Part shown: positions 1 through 11,092 of the stretch, in pieces
Position numbering within the stretch: position 1 is the first letter of the stretch
Layout of the letters: each line of letters starts with the position of its first letter
NCBI RefSeq assembly: GCF_003013715.1
Contig: NC_072813.1
Span: 1,426,001 to 1,490,000 of the forward strand
Length of the DNA: 64,000 bases
Source of the DNA: Candidozyma auris
Lineage: Eukaryota > Ascomycota > Pichiomycetes > Serinales > Metschnikowiaceae
Direction: 5' to 3'
Notes under the pieces: generated by a model
Seen by the model: the letters and a program-made list of their open reading frames with translations, nothing else
What the model was told of the DNA's origin: nothing
Databases searched by the model: none
Program-made: the position numbers and the translations under genes

Positions 1-1492
1 CATCGAGCTTGTAGTAGTTTGCGCCTCCCTTGGTGGTACCCTTGCGACCCAAGAGCGAGAATCGTTTGCTTTCTGGCTTCTCTGTGGATGCGATAAACTC
101 ATCGCTGACATAAATATTGAATAAGTTGAGTTTGAGAAAATCAAGAAGGGCATCGAAGTTGAGTCGAAGCAAATTCAGCTCGTTGCGCAACATCAAATTC
201 ACTCCCAATCGAAGCACCGCTTCGATTCCCTGGGTAATCACCATGTCGAAGATACGTAGGACAACGTCCAAGGGGAATTTGTAGCTGAAGAAAGTGAGGA
301 ACCATTGGGATGCGTACATCAGCAGTCGAATACCTTGCCTGACCAAGTGATTGTACAAAAGAGGCAGGCACTGTTCTAGCAAGCGGTCGAATTGGTGAAG
401 CAACAAGTGCAAGCCATGCATCTCAGGACAAAACAAGTCTCGGAGGCCATAATCCTTCATCAAGGTGACAAGCAAACAGAAACACTCTGCCTCATTCATA
501 TTCATCACCAATGGCACCACAATGAACACCATTCCTTGAGTGTACCCCACATCTGGGTCAAACAACGAGTACACCTTAATCACATTGAATAGCTCGTCGG
601 CTTTGTTGGCAGCATTGACGTTTGTGAAAAATGATGTTCTTGACAAGTCTCTCTTGATGGCTCTCTCGTGAATAGATGGCTCATTTTTCAAATGAAAATA
701 TAGCTCCTCTAGCTGAAGGTTCTTGGACCTGCTCACGAGCTGCCACACAATGCCCCTGAACTCCTTTGGAATGCCATCGGCCACAGCTCTTTGTACTGTC
801 CGAGGCTCGTTCTGCACCAACTCGTCGTAGTTCTCCACCACTCTGCCCCAGAACTCCCAGTCTATATCTACACCACCCATGAGCTCTGGCGCCGAGCCGA
901 TTGTCGATTTGATTCCGTTGAACGTCTTTACGATACTCTCACGACCCGACTCAATCGCTGAGCGTGCAGCTGCGTCTTTGGAATCAAACTTGATGGTGAT
1001 CTCGTTTTGCCTTGCTGCCAACAACGAGGATGGTGCTTTTTGGGGCGCATCTGTGTGGTCAGGAATACCTGTTTCGACAATTGTTCGAATTCCATCTCGA
1101 GGGGGCAAAGCACCTTCTTTATCTGATTTGGACGCTTCATGTTCAACTTCTTTTGTTGTTTGTTCGTGTTCGGGGACTTCTTCATTGGGGAACGCTCCAG
1201 GAGCTGTTTCTTCCACAGCTACTTGCTTTGAATCTTCGACATTTTCTTCTTCCCTTATTTCCTCATGCAAATCTTTTTCTTCTTCATGGGCCTCTTTGGA
1301 ATCAGCAAACTCCTCATCTTCGTTAACATCGTTGTCGTTTTCGTCAATCTCTTCTTCATCCTTGGAGTTTGTGGTGTCTGTGGAAGAGGTGGATTCTAAT
1401 TGGGAAGCTCCTTCCTGGTTTTCGGTGCTATTTTCGGCTCCATTGCTGTTCACTGCTTTCTGCTGTCTCTTTCTACCTGATTTCTTGCCCAT
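1..1492 (-). CDS. GYP5: TBC-domain Rab GTPase-activating protein, Gyp5/Gyl1 type (3' end outside window)
   Basis: The frame is open from an ATG at 1492 to the left edge, giving 497 codons without a stop. About 240 N-terminal residues are acidic and low in complexity. A TBC domain follows: the entry motif EFRGIVWQLVSRSKN at about residue 240, the arginine-finger motif IKRDLSR (IxxDxxR) near 280 and the glutamine-finger motif GYTQGM near 317. These are the two catalytic fingers of TBC GAPs, which stimulate GTP hydrolysis by Rab/Ypt proteins in Golgi-to-surface traffic. Gyp5 and Gyl1 share the long acidic N-terminus. In S. cerevisiae, as I recall, GYP5 adjoins GAL4 and its duplicate GYL1 lies near SPG5 and SGS1, and all of these neighbours are present here. 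The assignment among TBC proteins rests on this context plus the acidic head; the TBC call itself is firm. The C-terminus is not visible. Confidence 0.8.
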   Translation of the reverse strand, partial: MGKKSGRKRQQKAVNSNGAENSTENQEGASQLESTSSTDTTNSKDEEEIDENDNDVNEDEEFADSKEAHEEEKDLHEEIREEENVEDSKQVAVEETAPGAFPNEEVPEHEQTTKEVEHEASKSDKEGALPPRDGIRTIVETGIPDHTDAPQKAPSSLLAARQNEITIKFDSKDAAARSAIESGRESIVKTFNGIKSTIGSAPELMGGVDIDWEFWGRVVENYDELVQNEPRTVQRAVADGIPKEFRGIVWQLVSRSKNLQLEELYFHLKNEPSIHERAIKRDLSRTSFFTNVNAANKADELFNVIKVYSLFDPDVGYTQGMVFIVVPLVMNMNEAECFCLLVTLMKDYGLRDLFCPEMHGLHLLLHQFDRLLEQCLPLLYNHLVRQGIRLLMYASQWFLTFFSYKFPLDVVLRIFDMVITQGIEAVLRLGVNLMLRNELNLLRLNFDALLDFLKLNLFNIYVSDEFIASTEKPESKRFSLLGRKGTTKGGANYYKLD

Positions 1493-1766
1493 ATTGGTGG
1501 TTTTTCGGTTGCAGTGGACGGGTGGTTTCCTGATATAGGTGTTTGAGTCTTCTATGCAGCCAGGCCTAAGATGTGAGACTGGAGCCAGACCTTCAGTGTC
1601 CGGGTACGTGCTTGTGTGCACCACGTCTATTTGCACCCAAAAAAAGTCTCCTGACAAGATAACGCTACAATGGAAAATCGCTAAGGAATATATAAATCGT
1701 AAGTATTCGTTCATTCGCAGCTCAAATAATATCGTCGTCTCTGGTCGTTAAAGTATTGCTTCTGCA

Positions 1767-3185
1767 TTACATCGCCCACATTGGCTCGGCCTCTACAATG
1801 TGGACAGACTCAAGCAGAGGTGGGTTGGTGTTTTGAAAAACATCGGGCTCATCCAAATGGACAATCTTCTGCTCCAGGCTCAGTGAGAGGATCTCTCCGG
1901 AGCTGGCAGTGCTGCCAGAGTCAAGCAGAGGCAGCGGCATGCCTGCGTCCAGAGAGGTAAAGGTGCTCAAGTACCAGCTTGTGCCACCAGATGCACCTTC
2001 GTTCGAAGACACTGGATATCCAGCACCTTCACTGTCGGAGAAATCATACTCCAGCTGGAAAAAAGACTCCAGAGAGATGACAGAGTCATAGGTGCCAGCA
2101 CCTGGATCTCCCTCATGGATGACGCCGCCAGAGACGTTTTTCTCCACCAAAAGCATCTCGAGTCTCTCTCTGTCGCAGTTGGGGAAGAAAACACGAATCA
2201 CTCCTTCTTCAGCCAAAACTTGCACAGGTAACTCACCTAATTCACTCAAGCGAGCCAAGTCTTGTTGTACTTCCGCAAGCTTCTGCTGATACCTCTGCAA
2301 GCCACCTATCATTTCTTCCACAACATCGGCACTGAGCACAGTTGTCTCGGGCACAAGCATTCGAGGACCAAACTTGAAGTCCACGTAAACTCCCCTAGAT
2401 GCAGAGGAGGCATGAGGTACACTACTGTCCTCTGAAGACTGCGTCACACTGGAAACCCAACCGGCAAGTTTCTTGACAATCTCATGATACTTTGGAGAGC
2501 ACAGAAGGTTCACTCTTATAGTCGAGGGGACAACATGAACTGCTTCGGCAGCTGCTTCCTTAAGACAGTCCAAGGCCTCCTTTCCAGCTGAAAAGGCTAC
2601 ACCTTGGTCCTTTTTCATCAAAAGCTGACCCACAGCATTCTGTACACCCATGTGCAAACCACAGTTGTCATCGTCTCCGTAACCAGAGTAATTCTGTTGC
2701 GACAAATGTGTAAGGGTGGGAACGTTGTATAGCCTGAAGACATTCAGCGAATGATAATGGCTTCGAGCGGTGAAATTCTGCGCCATGAGTGACATTCGGG
2801 GCCCTCTAGGACTAAAATGTTGACCAAATCTACTGAACGGGCAGAACTGGCTCATGAAGCGGAAATGCTGGAACCTGAATTTCATGGAGTTTCTCCCAAA
2901 AAAGCCAAACTTGTGGTAAAACATGCTGCGACAGCTCCAGCCAAACAGATGGTTGGCACCGAAAAATGTGCTGTAATTTCTGGTGCACCCACCAAAATTC
3001 ATTCTTCTAAACCCTCGGGAGCGGCCCCCCACGGGCACAGTGACCGGGATCCGGGCCGGAACAGGGTTATTTCTAATGCCGTAGCCTTCATGATCCAAGT
3101 TCTCCCTGAGGTCCTCGAGCGCCTGTTTGATTCTTCTGGTGATGTTCCTCTTCAAGGCAGCAAGGTTTTTCAACGCAGACGACAT
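1767..3185 (-). CDS. Uncharacterised 472-aa protein, Spg5-like by gene order
   Basis: An ATG at 3185 opens a 472-codon ORF. The first 35 residues are basic and helical (SALKNLAALKRNITRRIKQ). Residues 60-170 are rich in Phe, Tyr, Asn, Arg and His. A more regular block around residues 220-330 contains VNLLCSPKYHEIVKK and a predicted coiled coil (QRYQQKLAEVQQDLARL), and the tail is acidic and Ser-rich. I do not recognise a domain. The gene sits between the GYP5 and GAL4/SGS1 orthologs. In S. cerevisiae SPG5, a stationary-phase protein linked to proteasome assembly, lies between GYL1 and SGS1, so the position suggests SPG5; the sequence itself was not matched. Length exceeds the 373 aa I recall for yeast Spg5. 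The next gene downstream, GYP5, starts 274 bp away on the same strand. Confidence 0.7.
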   Translation of the reverse strand: MSSALKNLAALKRNITRRIKQALEDLRENLDHEGYGIRNNPVPARIPVTVPVGGRSRGFRRMNFGGCTRNYSTFFGANHLFGWSCRSMFYHKFGFFGRNSMKFRFQHFRFMSQFCPFSRFGQHFSPRGPRMSLMAQNFTARSHYHSLNVFRLYNVPTLTHLSQQNYSGYGDDDNCGLHMGVQNAVGQLLMKKDQGVAFSAGKEALDCLKEAAAEAVHVVPSTIRVNLLCSPKYHEIVKKLAGWVSSVTQSSEDSSVPHASSASRGVYVDFKFGPRMLVPETTVLSADVVEEMIGGLQRYQQKLAEVQQDLARLSELGELPVQVLAEEGVIRVFFPNCDRERLEMLLVEKNVSGGVIHEGDPGAGTYDSVISLESFFQLEYDFSDSEGAGYPVSSNEGASGGTSWYLSTFTSLDAGMPLPLLDSGSTASSGEILSLSLEQKIVHLDEPDVFQNTNPPLLESVHIVEAEPMWAM

Positions 3186-4644
3186 GGCATTCTAGTATAT
3201 CAAGGGGGGAAAAAGTAAAAGGAACTTGAATGGGCGAAAAGTTGGCGTAAATTAGTCCAAAAAGTGTAAGAATCTCTTTGGAGACTCGACCGTTGGGGAA
3301 AGATTTTAAGGTGTTTCTTTTGCTCCCTGTATAGCCCATCCTGGGTGGGCCACGACCATGTCACTAACCCCTTAGCCGGGTCGGACCGGAAAAAAAAAGG
3401 ACGGAAACGTGAATGTGACATTGATAAACATCACACTGCTTTGGATAAATAAACAGAGAATATTAAGGATTCTAGAGTGGAACAGAATTCACGCTCAAGG
3501 GGTCATAGGCTGAATGGAAGTGCTAAATTTGGTACGATCTACGAAGCTTGTTCTAGTGTTGCAGTTCTAAATCTGGCCCTGGCTGCGAAACGGGTGAGGT
3601 GCCTAGCTTCTCCAAACAAAAATGCATTAAGTCAGATTTTTTTTTGTTTTATTTTTGGCTGCTACTAAATCAAGAGTAAACCTGAAGTTGTATCCAGAAG
3701 CCTTTATTACTGATTCAACTTTTTTTATGGCACTTGCATGAGTAGACGAGGGCTTCTCTTTTGTGGAATGTATAGCCAGCTTCGCATAGCAGTCGTCTCG
3801 TGTATTTGGCTGTGAAAAAGTTTTGCAGCAAAGTCACTAGAATTGAAGAAGCACCGAGCCATCTTCAAACAAAACTTTAAAAAGAATCAATAAAGGAATA
3901 ATCTGCTCGAACATCGTTTTCAATGTTACCAATTCGAACCCAATTTATCAAGAGTATTTTGGAGTTGGCGAAATTGACTTACCCATATTTGATTTAAGTT
4001 TGATTCGATGCCCTGTTGGTATTCAACGGGGAAATTTCCCGACATCCAAGCAAAATCATGGGCAGAAACCAGACGTCGCCTAGTTCTCATCCAATAAGAA
4101 AAAGACAAGAAAACAGACCAGAATTAAAATTTCAATATTCCTTGTTGGGCGTGGTCTGTGAAGCAATTCACTAAGGAGTCGAGTTGATGACCACTAGACT
4201 CTTCACATGAACACTTCAACGATAAGACATGAGTGTATATATAAGTGTCAGCTTGAGTTGTAGTTATGCTGCGAAACAACGGTTTTTTAGTTTTAGCATT
4301 TGATAATAATTCAAACAAAGTTTGCTACTTTTACAAAAAATTTCAAAAATAGAGGAACACTTGAAGACTCTGAGAAATTTTAATTGGACAACCGAGCTTC
4401 TCTGGCTTGTCTAATCAAGTTCCGTTCCACCTTTCAGTGTCTACGAGCCACAAGTTTAGCGCTCTTCAGTCTTCGATTCGTAGTTCTATTTGCTTCTACT
4501 GGTTCGTATTCATGAGAATATGGTCGTTGAATTATGTGCTGGTGGTGATCTAGCACCGAGGATTGTGGTATGGGGTCGTTAAGGTCATGATGGCGTGTGT
4601 TAGTGGCGCTAAAAGGGAGGCAATGGCTGCCCTATTGCTCCTGT
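3186..4644. other. Intergenic region between the Spg5-like gene and GAL4
   Basis: About 1.46 kb with only short ORFs that lack conserved composition. It is the upstream region of the Spg5-like gene and holds one copy of the recurrent TGGCTGCGAAA word. A GC-poor, T-rich section spans roughly 3640-4380. A match to TCGAAC at 3942 was tested as a tRNA B box, but the arms do not pair. No RNA gene or repeat was identified. Confidence 0.6.
3580..3590 (+). promoter_or_regulatory. Recurrent word TGGCTGCGAAA
   Basis: Exact match, 395 bp upstream of the Spg5-like start codon. Confidence 0.6.
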
Positions 4645-5595
4645 TCAGAAGTCATCGCTGATGACTTCGTTAAATATGGAAGTGTACTCTGGTGATAATG
4701 GTCCCTCCAATAGTTTTTGTTTCTTGAAGCAGGGTTCCGAAAACGTGCTGACATCGTCTTCGTAGTCGTACTGGCCATACGAGTTGAGCGACAACAAAGA
4801 CGAAGGGCTGGTTAGCGAGTGTGTCTGTGTTGTATCTGACAGGGACAAGCTACCAAGCTGCTTGATGGCGTTGGGTGCCACGAATTCCGACTGATGCCTT
4901 TGTGTGGGCCTGGGGTACGTGGGGATATTGTTCAACGTGAAATCGTCAATGATTTCCCGCTTGATTTTTTCCTTGTCGTAGGTGAAATCGGTATCCTCGA
5001 CTTGATGAGTGGACGTCGACCCATCGTTGGAAAATACGGAATTGGACGGTGACTGCGCCGCTGATGGAGCTATTGACTCTGGCGCCGACTGCTCCGCTGA
5101 CTCTGACACAGACGCTGGCGCTGACCGTGTTGCTGACACTCCAGCACCCAGTCTCTCCTTTATGCTGCGCAATTGAGCAGCGTAGTCCTTGCTGTCCATG
5201 AGCTTGTCTAGATCAACGTCTGAGGGTAAAATAATGCGTAACATCTTCGTGGCAAGCTCCAACTTGTTTTCCACCTCGGTCAAGTGTCGCCTCGTGAGAG
5301 GAGACCTCACCGTCTTGGGCAGATACGAGCAGCACCAATTGTGCTGTTTGCACTTTGAACATTTCGGGTACTCTTTGGAGCACTTCAACTTGCGCTTGCG
5401 GCACGAGTCGCACGCCTGCTCAATTGCCACGCTAGAAGAGTCACTTTCTGGCGAAATGTCCTTGAGGTAGTTTGAAGTTTCTTCTTCTTTGACTTTCTCG
5501 GAGCATTCGGATGGGTCCGAAGCAGGCAACGTGGGTCCTATTTCAGCATTGGTCAACGTGAGCGACACAGTTTGGGGCTCGACTTTAACGGACAT
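4645..5595 (-). CDS. GAL4: Gal4-type Zn2Cys6 transcription factor
   Basis: A binuclear zinc cluster, CX2CX6CX6CX2CX6C starting at residue 62 ([12 protein letters not shown]), is followed directly by the Gal4-specific linker [17 protein letters not shown] and a dimerisation segment containing [12 protein letters not shown]. This linker is diagnostic for Gal4 among Zn2Cys6 proteins. The C-terminus (DDVSTFSEP through ISDDF) is acidic, as expected of an activation domain. The long central regulatory region of S. cerevisiae Gal4 (881 aa) is missing. The 316-aa size resembles the short Candida albicans Gal4, which acts on glycolytic genes rather than on galactose genes. The frame stays open to a TTG at 5697, but the ATG at 5595 fits better and leaves an ordinary leader. 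The neighbour GYP5 matches the S. cerevisiae GAL4 locus. Confidence 0.85.
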   Translation of the reverse strand: MSVKVEPQTVSLTLTNAEIGPTLPASDPSECSEKVKEEETSNYLKDISPESDSSSVAIEQACDSCRKRKLKCSKEYPKCSKCKQHNWCCSYLPKTVRSPLTRRHLTEVENKLELATKMLRIILPSDVDLDKLMDSKDYAAQLRSIKERLGAGVSATRSAPASVSESAEQSAPESIAPSAAQSPSNSVFSNDGSTSTHQVEDTDFTYDKEKIKREIIDDFTLNNIPTYPRPTQRHQSEFVAPNAIKQLGSLSLSDTTQTHSLTSPSSLLSLNSYGQYDYEDDVSTFSEPCFKKQKLLEGPLSPEYTSIFNEVISDDF

Positions 5596-7075
5596 GGAGG
5601 TGAAATAAGGATAATTCAGAAGGTGTGATTGAATTTTCGAAGAGTGCTGTGTTGCGGAATTGGTGATTCTGAGTGTTTGGTGTGGTGAAAAACTCAATGG
5701 TGGAATATGCGATTACAGGAACTGCAAGCAATAAAACAATGATAGCAGTAGTAGTCCTGATTTGGTAGGGAGGGAAGGCTTGATAAATATGGAAACGATC
5801 TTCGAAAGAAAAAAAAAAACTAGTCACAATGGGCTAACAATCGAAAACTTGAGAGATCGGCTGGCTTATATTTTTTCGTCGATTTTTTTTTTCTGCTTTC
5901 AATAGCCAATCTTTTTTTTTCTTTCCTGCCTGTCTCAAGGTGCCATGAGGGGTAACACTAAATCGTCTGGATCGAGCTTTTTGGATAGCCCCTCTTGCGT
6001 GCAGGAGCAAACATCGTCACCCAACGGAACAACTCAACTGATGCAAACAAGAGAGTTTCAAAAGAGATTGAGGAGAATCTTGCCCTGAGTGAAAAAATAA
6101 GGAGATTCAGAGTTAAATTGAAGTTCCATCGACCCGGCTGATACCCACAAAACGTGACTAATACATGCTTTTTCGGCCTCGCCGGCGCGGAGGAGAACTA
6201 CGTGAGCATCTCGCTTTATCGCTCAGTGCAGCGATTTTATTGGAAGCCCAACATTCACTTTGGAAAAACTGTATGACGTTGAGTAATCGATGAACTCGCA
6301 GATGGCCGTGTGGTGGTGTGATTGTGTGCAGGTGACGATGGAAGCTGATGGAGACTAGAACGATAGCGACGTCAAAAATGAGATGAAAAATGAGTTAATC
6401 TTTTAGAAGGGACTTAGGCGCTCTCTTTTCCACCCTTGTCAATTTGTTTAACCATCTTCGCCTTTGTTGCTGAAAGGAAAATATGGGTAATCCTCGGAGG
6501 CGCGTGCTTGCAAGTCCGAGCCGGAACAATTAGTGCGCGAGAGATTTTTCCGGCGCATGGGCGAAAAAGAAAAAGAAAAAATAGAGGACGAGAAGGCTTC
6601 AGGGCTCTTCAGGCATATTCCGCGTTTTCGCAACAGCTACACACAAACCAAAACGGGCGAGCAGACGGGCGACTTGACGAAAGGCGAGGCTGGAGAGCTC
6701 TTTGGACCAATTGGCACGAAGTACTGTAAGCCCCGGTCTCGCCGCCCAAATACGAAAGTTACTGACATTGGGCGATTTTGTTGGCGAGTAAGCGTTATCA
6801 CTGGTACTTTTGGGCGAGTCGGCCCCTATTTATAATTCATAGTAGAAGCCGAGGGATTTGATAAAGTTGTTGGTACATACCTTGTAGTTTATTTGTTGCA
6901 GGTGTCGCTTCGTGCAACAATTTAGGATAGTGGAGGTTTAGCGGCATGCCTCCACTTTGCTCTAGGAAGGCTTGCATTATTGTCTATAAATGATTCTTCC
7001 GATAATATATACGTGATATGACTGCCAGCAGTCTATCTAGGGCCGTATTCAGACCCTGTGCATTGCGGTGGACAC
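5596..7075. other. Intergenic region upstream of GAL4
   Basis: About 1.48 kb containing the GAL4 promoter and the 3' flank of SGS1. A TATA-like AATATAAG on the minus strand lies near 5865, about 270 bp before the GAL4 start, with poly-T tracts at 5810-5920. A short GC-rich patch (GCCGGCGCGG) is at about 6180. Small ORFs at 6436-6835 overlap each other and show no conserved composition. No copy of the TGGCTGCGAAA word was seen here. Confidence 0.5.
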
Positions 7076-10000
7076 TCAAATTGGCATCAGTCTCACGAGA
7101 CCTGAGCTACTAAGGCCGTTGCTCTTCTTTGGACCTTGACTCCTCAGAGCACCCTTAGAGCTCTTGTGTCTTTTCTGAGACTGTCCCTTCTGCGACTGGG
7201 TTCTTTTTCTCTGGGTTTGTGGGAAGTACTGCGATGTAGCTTGCGGAGTGGAAGAAGCTTCTTGCGATGCCTTCTTGCGCTCCCTCGCAAGTGTAGTTAA
7301 CACCTTCTTAAAATACTGAAAGTACGGCGCTTGGTCTTTCTTGATATTCTCAAGCTTGGCAAAGTCTCTCGCATTTGTAGGTAATTTGACTGCCATCTCT
7401 CTGAGAGCAGCGTCTTCTACAAAGTAGCTTGGCCTGGCGAATCGTAACTCTTGCAGCTTCTCGTGCCGTATTTTCTTTAATTCTTGAAACGCATGCTCGG
7501 CAGCGTCCTCGTTGTTGGCGTTTATCAACCCATTGAAGTTGTTGCGAGGAAGAGAGATCTTTCCATTGGTGGACTGGTAGAGGTTTTCCTTTTCCTGCTC
7601 CTCATTCCTCATCTGACGTGCACTAACAAACGAGTCTTGATACTTGTAAGCTTGCAAACCGTTTCCGTTTCCCGTGGCGACAAGCCTGGCCCTCTCGTTT
7701 TTGTTTGACGAGTCCGCTTTCACGAAACTAAGCTGAATCTTCTTACGCCCGTTCATGAGAGCTCTAGCATTCGGCCCAAGCTTGACATATGAAGACGCGA
7801 AGCCACCTTTCATTATTTGATACTCTAGTAAACAACCCTCGCTCTGCAAATGGAAGAAAATTCTTTCTATAGCTCCCCTATCCAAGCTGCTTCCGAGTCC
7901 ATGGTACTGATTCTCATGATGCCCAAGTTTTAAAACCTTTCCCCCTCGAGAACCTCTGTATACATCTTGACAATGAATTGTAGTCACTTTGTCGTTTTGA
8001 ATCTCTTGAACAAGTTTCACAATATTGATACAGTGATCTGTTACATCCTTCGTCACAGCAACGGTTTCGCTGCAACAATTGTCGCACTTCTTGTTGCATT
8101 TGGCAGGATCAAACTCCTCATTGAAGAAGTGAAGGACTTGTTTGCGTCGACAGTCTGCTTTGTTTTCGCAATACTGTACGACCTGCTTTAACTTTGCAAG
8201 ATGAGACTCTCTTGCAGGTTCTTCCAACTTATCATCCCTCTGAATTAAGCTTTGGAGACTTCTTGCATCTTTGTAGGAGTAGAACATAATACACTCACTC
8301 TCTTTTCCATCCCTTCCAGCACGACCGGTCTCTTGGTAATACCCCTCTAGGGAACGGGGGATGTAGATATGTATAACAAAACGAACATCTGGCTTATCAA
8401 TACCCATTCCGAATGCAATCGTGGCACAGATGACTTGCAAATCATTCTTTTGCCATTTTGTCTGAACCTCAAACCTCTCATTTGGATCCATACCAGCGTG
8501 GTAAAACATGGAGCGTATACCGAACTCGTTTAGCTTTTGTGAGGTAGTCTCGCAAGACTGCTTGGAATGACAATAAATAATACCCGTTTGACCACGCCTG
8601 TTTCGCTGGATGTAGTCTCTCATCCAATCATAAATGTTGGGAGGCTTGCTTTTCACCTCATAGAACAAATTGGTGCGATTGAAGCTTTGTTTTAACAATA
8701 CTGGGTCAGACATACGAAGATGATGAACGATGTCGAGTCGAACTTTTTCGTTAGCTGTGGCAGTAAGTGCCATGATTGGAACGTCAGGGTACTGTTGTTT
8801 GAACATACTCATGCCTTTGTAATCGGGTCTGAAGTCGTGACCCCATGAACTGACGCAATGAGCCTCGTCAACGACCACCCTTGCGAGCATCTCAGTCTCA
8901 TAAAGCTTAGAAAGTACTTTCTGAACCCTGACAGAGTTGTTCACCATTTCTGGTGATAAGTAAACGAGGTCTAATTGACCGGATGTCAACTGTTTGAAAG
9001 TTGCGTTACGTTCTTCACTTGTGCCCTTGGAACTTATCATGCCCGCACGAATATTCTTATCCAATAAGTGTTGAACCTGGTCTTGCATCAAGGAGATCAA
9101 CGGTGAGATGACGACCGTTGTGCCTTTTGTCGTCCCACCTTTGACTAGTGCTGGAAGCTGATAACACAAGGACTTGCCACCACCTGTGGGAATCAAAACA
9201 AACACATCTTTACCAATCAATGTTGAGCATATAGCCTCGAGCTGATTTGGGCGAAAGTTCGGAAGCTTGAATGTCTTTTGAAGGATATCGTATACTTCAC
9301 CAATGAACTTCTCGGATCCTGGAATGGCTTTTGCTCCCGAGGAGTTCATATCATTACCAACTGACTTGGAGAGTTGTAGAAGTTCGTCATCATCATCGCT
9401 GAAATCTTCATCGCTGATAATCACTTGGTTTGGCTCTACTTTGATCTTATTGTGCGAAAGTTCGTTGAGCGCAGCCATATCCTCGTCATCCATATCATCC
9501 TCCGAAGGAATCTCCACGATCTCATCACGAGCTTCATTGAGTTGCGTGGTAAAGTCCATTGGATTTGCTTCTTCTTCCTCGTCACTGACTTCAACCATCT
9601 CAATTTCATTACTATCACCATTTCGATCTTGTTGGGTATATTTCAATCCGTACCTTTCAGCCACATCTTGCGATAATTTTATGTTCTCAAGCTCGTCTTG
9701 TAAATCGTCCTTCTGGGGCAGACGCAAATTAGTATCATCGATTTCACTATCCTCTTGATCGGTGTCAATCTGAGTAGCTCTCGGACTAACATACGTATCG
9801 TCGATAGATTCTACATCATCAGGAGCAATGAAGCCGCTGAGATCAGTGTCCCTTTCGTCGGCCTGAGACGACCTCAAACCATCCATGTACTCTTCGCCAA
9901 AGTCATCTTCCATGTCATCATCGTCATCGATAAAATAAGTATGTCGAGGAGCGGTGCCGTTTTCCTTGCGTTTCCTGGCTTCCATGATGATCTGACGTGC

Positions 10001-11092
10001 TTCTTCTCTGTTTTTCTCGTAGTCGTTGGCCTGTGTCCTTTGAGTGGGCGAAAATGGCGACAACTTGAAGGGAGACGACTCTGGGTCAGGAATCGGCTCT
10101 CTGGCGGCTGATTTTGGCTCAGGACTAGGTATGCTTTCGGGAGCAGGAGAGAATGGAATCTGTAGCTCATCACGATGAACAGCTTGCCGTTGATTTGAGG
10201 AGGTGAAATGGACATCTCGCAATTGCGAGTCAGGGTCTATTCGAGGCGAGTCCACTTGTATGCTTGACGGAATGCCCATGGAAGTTGCTGGTATTTCCGA
10301 AGAGAAGCTTGAAAGCTTTGAGAAGTCTTCCTCTGACAGCTGCGGGCCGAGAAACGAGAACTGTGAGCGCATTTTCGTCTGTTCAGCGTCCACATTACTG
10401 TATTTTGTAGCGAAGTTTTTCGAAACCCACTGATTCTTAGCATCTAGTGATAAGGAAGTCGACTCACTCACAGCGTGTCTCTTCACTAGCAAATTGATCT
10501 TCTCCTCGCAAAGCTTGATGTACGCCTGAAGCAAGTCTACGTTGGAGTCGTTATTAGTGGCCGCACGCAGAACGTCCAGAGAAGCCGGGATGTGAGACGT
10601 GGGATCCTTGACTTCCGTCGCCTTCTGCACGGAAGATGGTTTCTTCGGTAAATGCGCTTCCAAAGTAGACTGTTTGCGAGCCACCAACGGCCGCTTGCCT
10701 GGAAGCCGCGTGTGTTCCATCCTTTTCGGCTCCAACGGTGGTAGTGCTCGTGTGTCAATGAGTTTGAGAGACTCGTTATCGCTGAAATCCAGTAGCTCTT
10801 CTAGCTGTTCCTGTAGCTGTGTGGATGCCATTAGCGGCTGGGAACCACGAGGTAGCTGCGCTGTAGCGGCATTATTTGGTGTCAACGGCGTAGCAGATGT
10901 CGAACTTTGAGCTTGCACTTTTTGCGTATTTGCCGGCTTGGACCCAGGCAACTTGAAGATGGGGTCTCTTCGAGGCGCTTTGGCTGGCAACTCCAGCCTT
11001 AGGAGCACTTCACACTGCCACTGAGGCGGCAAATAAGGTTTCAGCGTTTCCACCCACGATCGGAGTTCCTTGAGGTTGTTTTGTATGGCCAT
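7076..11092 (-). CDS. SGS1: RecQ-family DNA helicase Sgs1 (BLM ortholog)
   Basis: 1338 residues from an ATG at 11092. The N-terminal ~570 residues are acidic and low in complexity, as in Sgs1, where they bind Top3-Rmi1. The helicase core follows: the entry motif FRPNQLEAI, Walker A PTGGGKSLCYQLPA near residue 637, DEAHC near 741, LTATAN, and the motif VI segment YYQETGRAGRDG. An RQC zinc region (CENKADCRRKQ and CNKKCDNCC) comes next and an HRDC domain lies at about 1190-1265. This order defines BLM/Sgs1 rather than the short RecQ forms. Sgs1 unwinds recombination intermediates, dissolves double Holliday junctions with Top3-Rmi1 and takes part in end resection with Dna2. S. cerevisiae Sgs1 is 1447 aa, so the gene appears complete. 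Confidence 0.97.
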   Translation of the reverse strand: MAIQNNLKELRSWVETLKPYLPPQWQCEVLLRLELPAKAPRRDPIFKLPGSKPANTQKVQAQSSTSATPLTPNNAATAQLPRGSQPLMASTQLQEQLEELLDFSDNESLKLIDTRALPPLEPKRMEHTRLPGKRPLVARKQSTLEAHLPKKPSSVQKATEVKDPTSHIPASLDVLRAATNNDSNVDLLQAYIKLCEEKINLLVKRHAVSESTSLSLDAKNQWVSKNFATKYSNVDAEQTKMRSQFSFLGPQLSEEDFSKLSSFSSEIPATSMGIPSSIQVDSPRIDPDSQLRDVHFTSSNQRQAVHRDELQIPFSPAPESIPSPEPKSAAREPIPDPESSPFKLSPFSPTQRTQANDYEKNREEARQIIMEARKRKENGTAPRHTYFIDDDDDMEDDFGEEYMDGLRSSQADERDTDLSGFIAPDDVESIDDTYVSPRATQIDTDQEDSEIDDTNLRLPQKDDLQDELENIKLSQDVAERYGLKYTQQDRNGDSNEIEMVEVSDEEEEANPMDFTTQLNEARDEIVEIPSEDDMDDEDMAALNELSHNKIKVEPNQVIISDEDFSDDDDELLQLSKSVGNDMNSSGAKAIPGSEKFIGEVYDILQKTFKLPNFRPNQLEAICSTLIGKDVFVLIPTGGGKSLCYQLPALVKGGTTKGTTVVISPLISLMQDQVQHLLDKNIRAGMISSKGTSEERNATFKQLTSGQLDLVYLSPEMVNNSVRVQKVLSKLYETEMLARVVVDEAHCVSSWGHDFRPDYKGMSMFKQQYPDVPIMALTATANEKVRLDIVHHLRMSDPVLLKQSFNRTNLFYEVKSKPPNIYDWMRDYIQRNRRGQTGIIYCHSKQSCETTSQKLNEFGIRSMFYHAGMDPNERFEVQTKWQKNDLQVICATIAFGMGIDKPDVRFVIHIYIPRSLEGYYQETGRAGRDGKESECIMFYSYKDARSLQSLIQRDDKLEEPARESHLAKLKQVVQYCENKADCRRKQVLHFFNEEFDPAKCNKKCDNCCSETVAVTKDVTDHCINIVKLVQEIQNDKVTTIHCQDVYRGSRGGKVLKLGHHENQYHGLGSSLDRGAIERIFFHLQSEGCLLEYQIMKGGFASSYVKLGPNARALMNGRKKIQLSFVKADSSNKNERARLVATGNGNGLQAYKYQDSFVSARQMRNEEQEKENLYQSTNGKISLPRNNFNGLINANNEDAAEHAFQELKKIRHEKLQELRFARPSYFVEDAALREMAVKLPTNARDFAKLENIKKDQAPYFQYFKKVLTTLARERKKASQEASSTPQATSQYFPQTQRKRTQSQKGQSQKRHKSSKGALRSQGPKKSNGLSSSGLVRLMPI

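Noticed and set aside
3901..3990. GGGTTCGAATT on the minus strand, resembling a tRNA B box
   Set aside because: The T arm and acceptor stem do not pair and no A box is found at the right distance.
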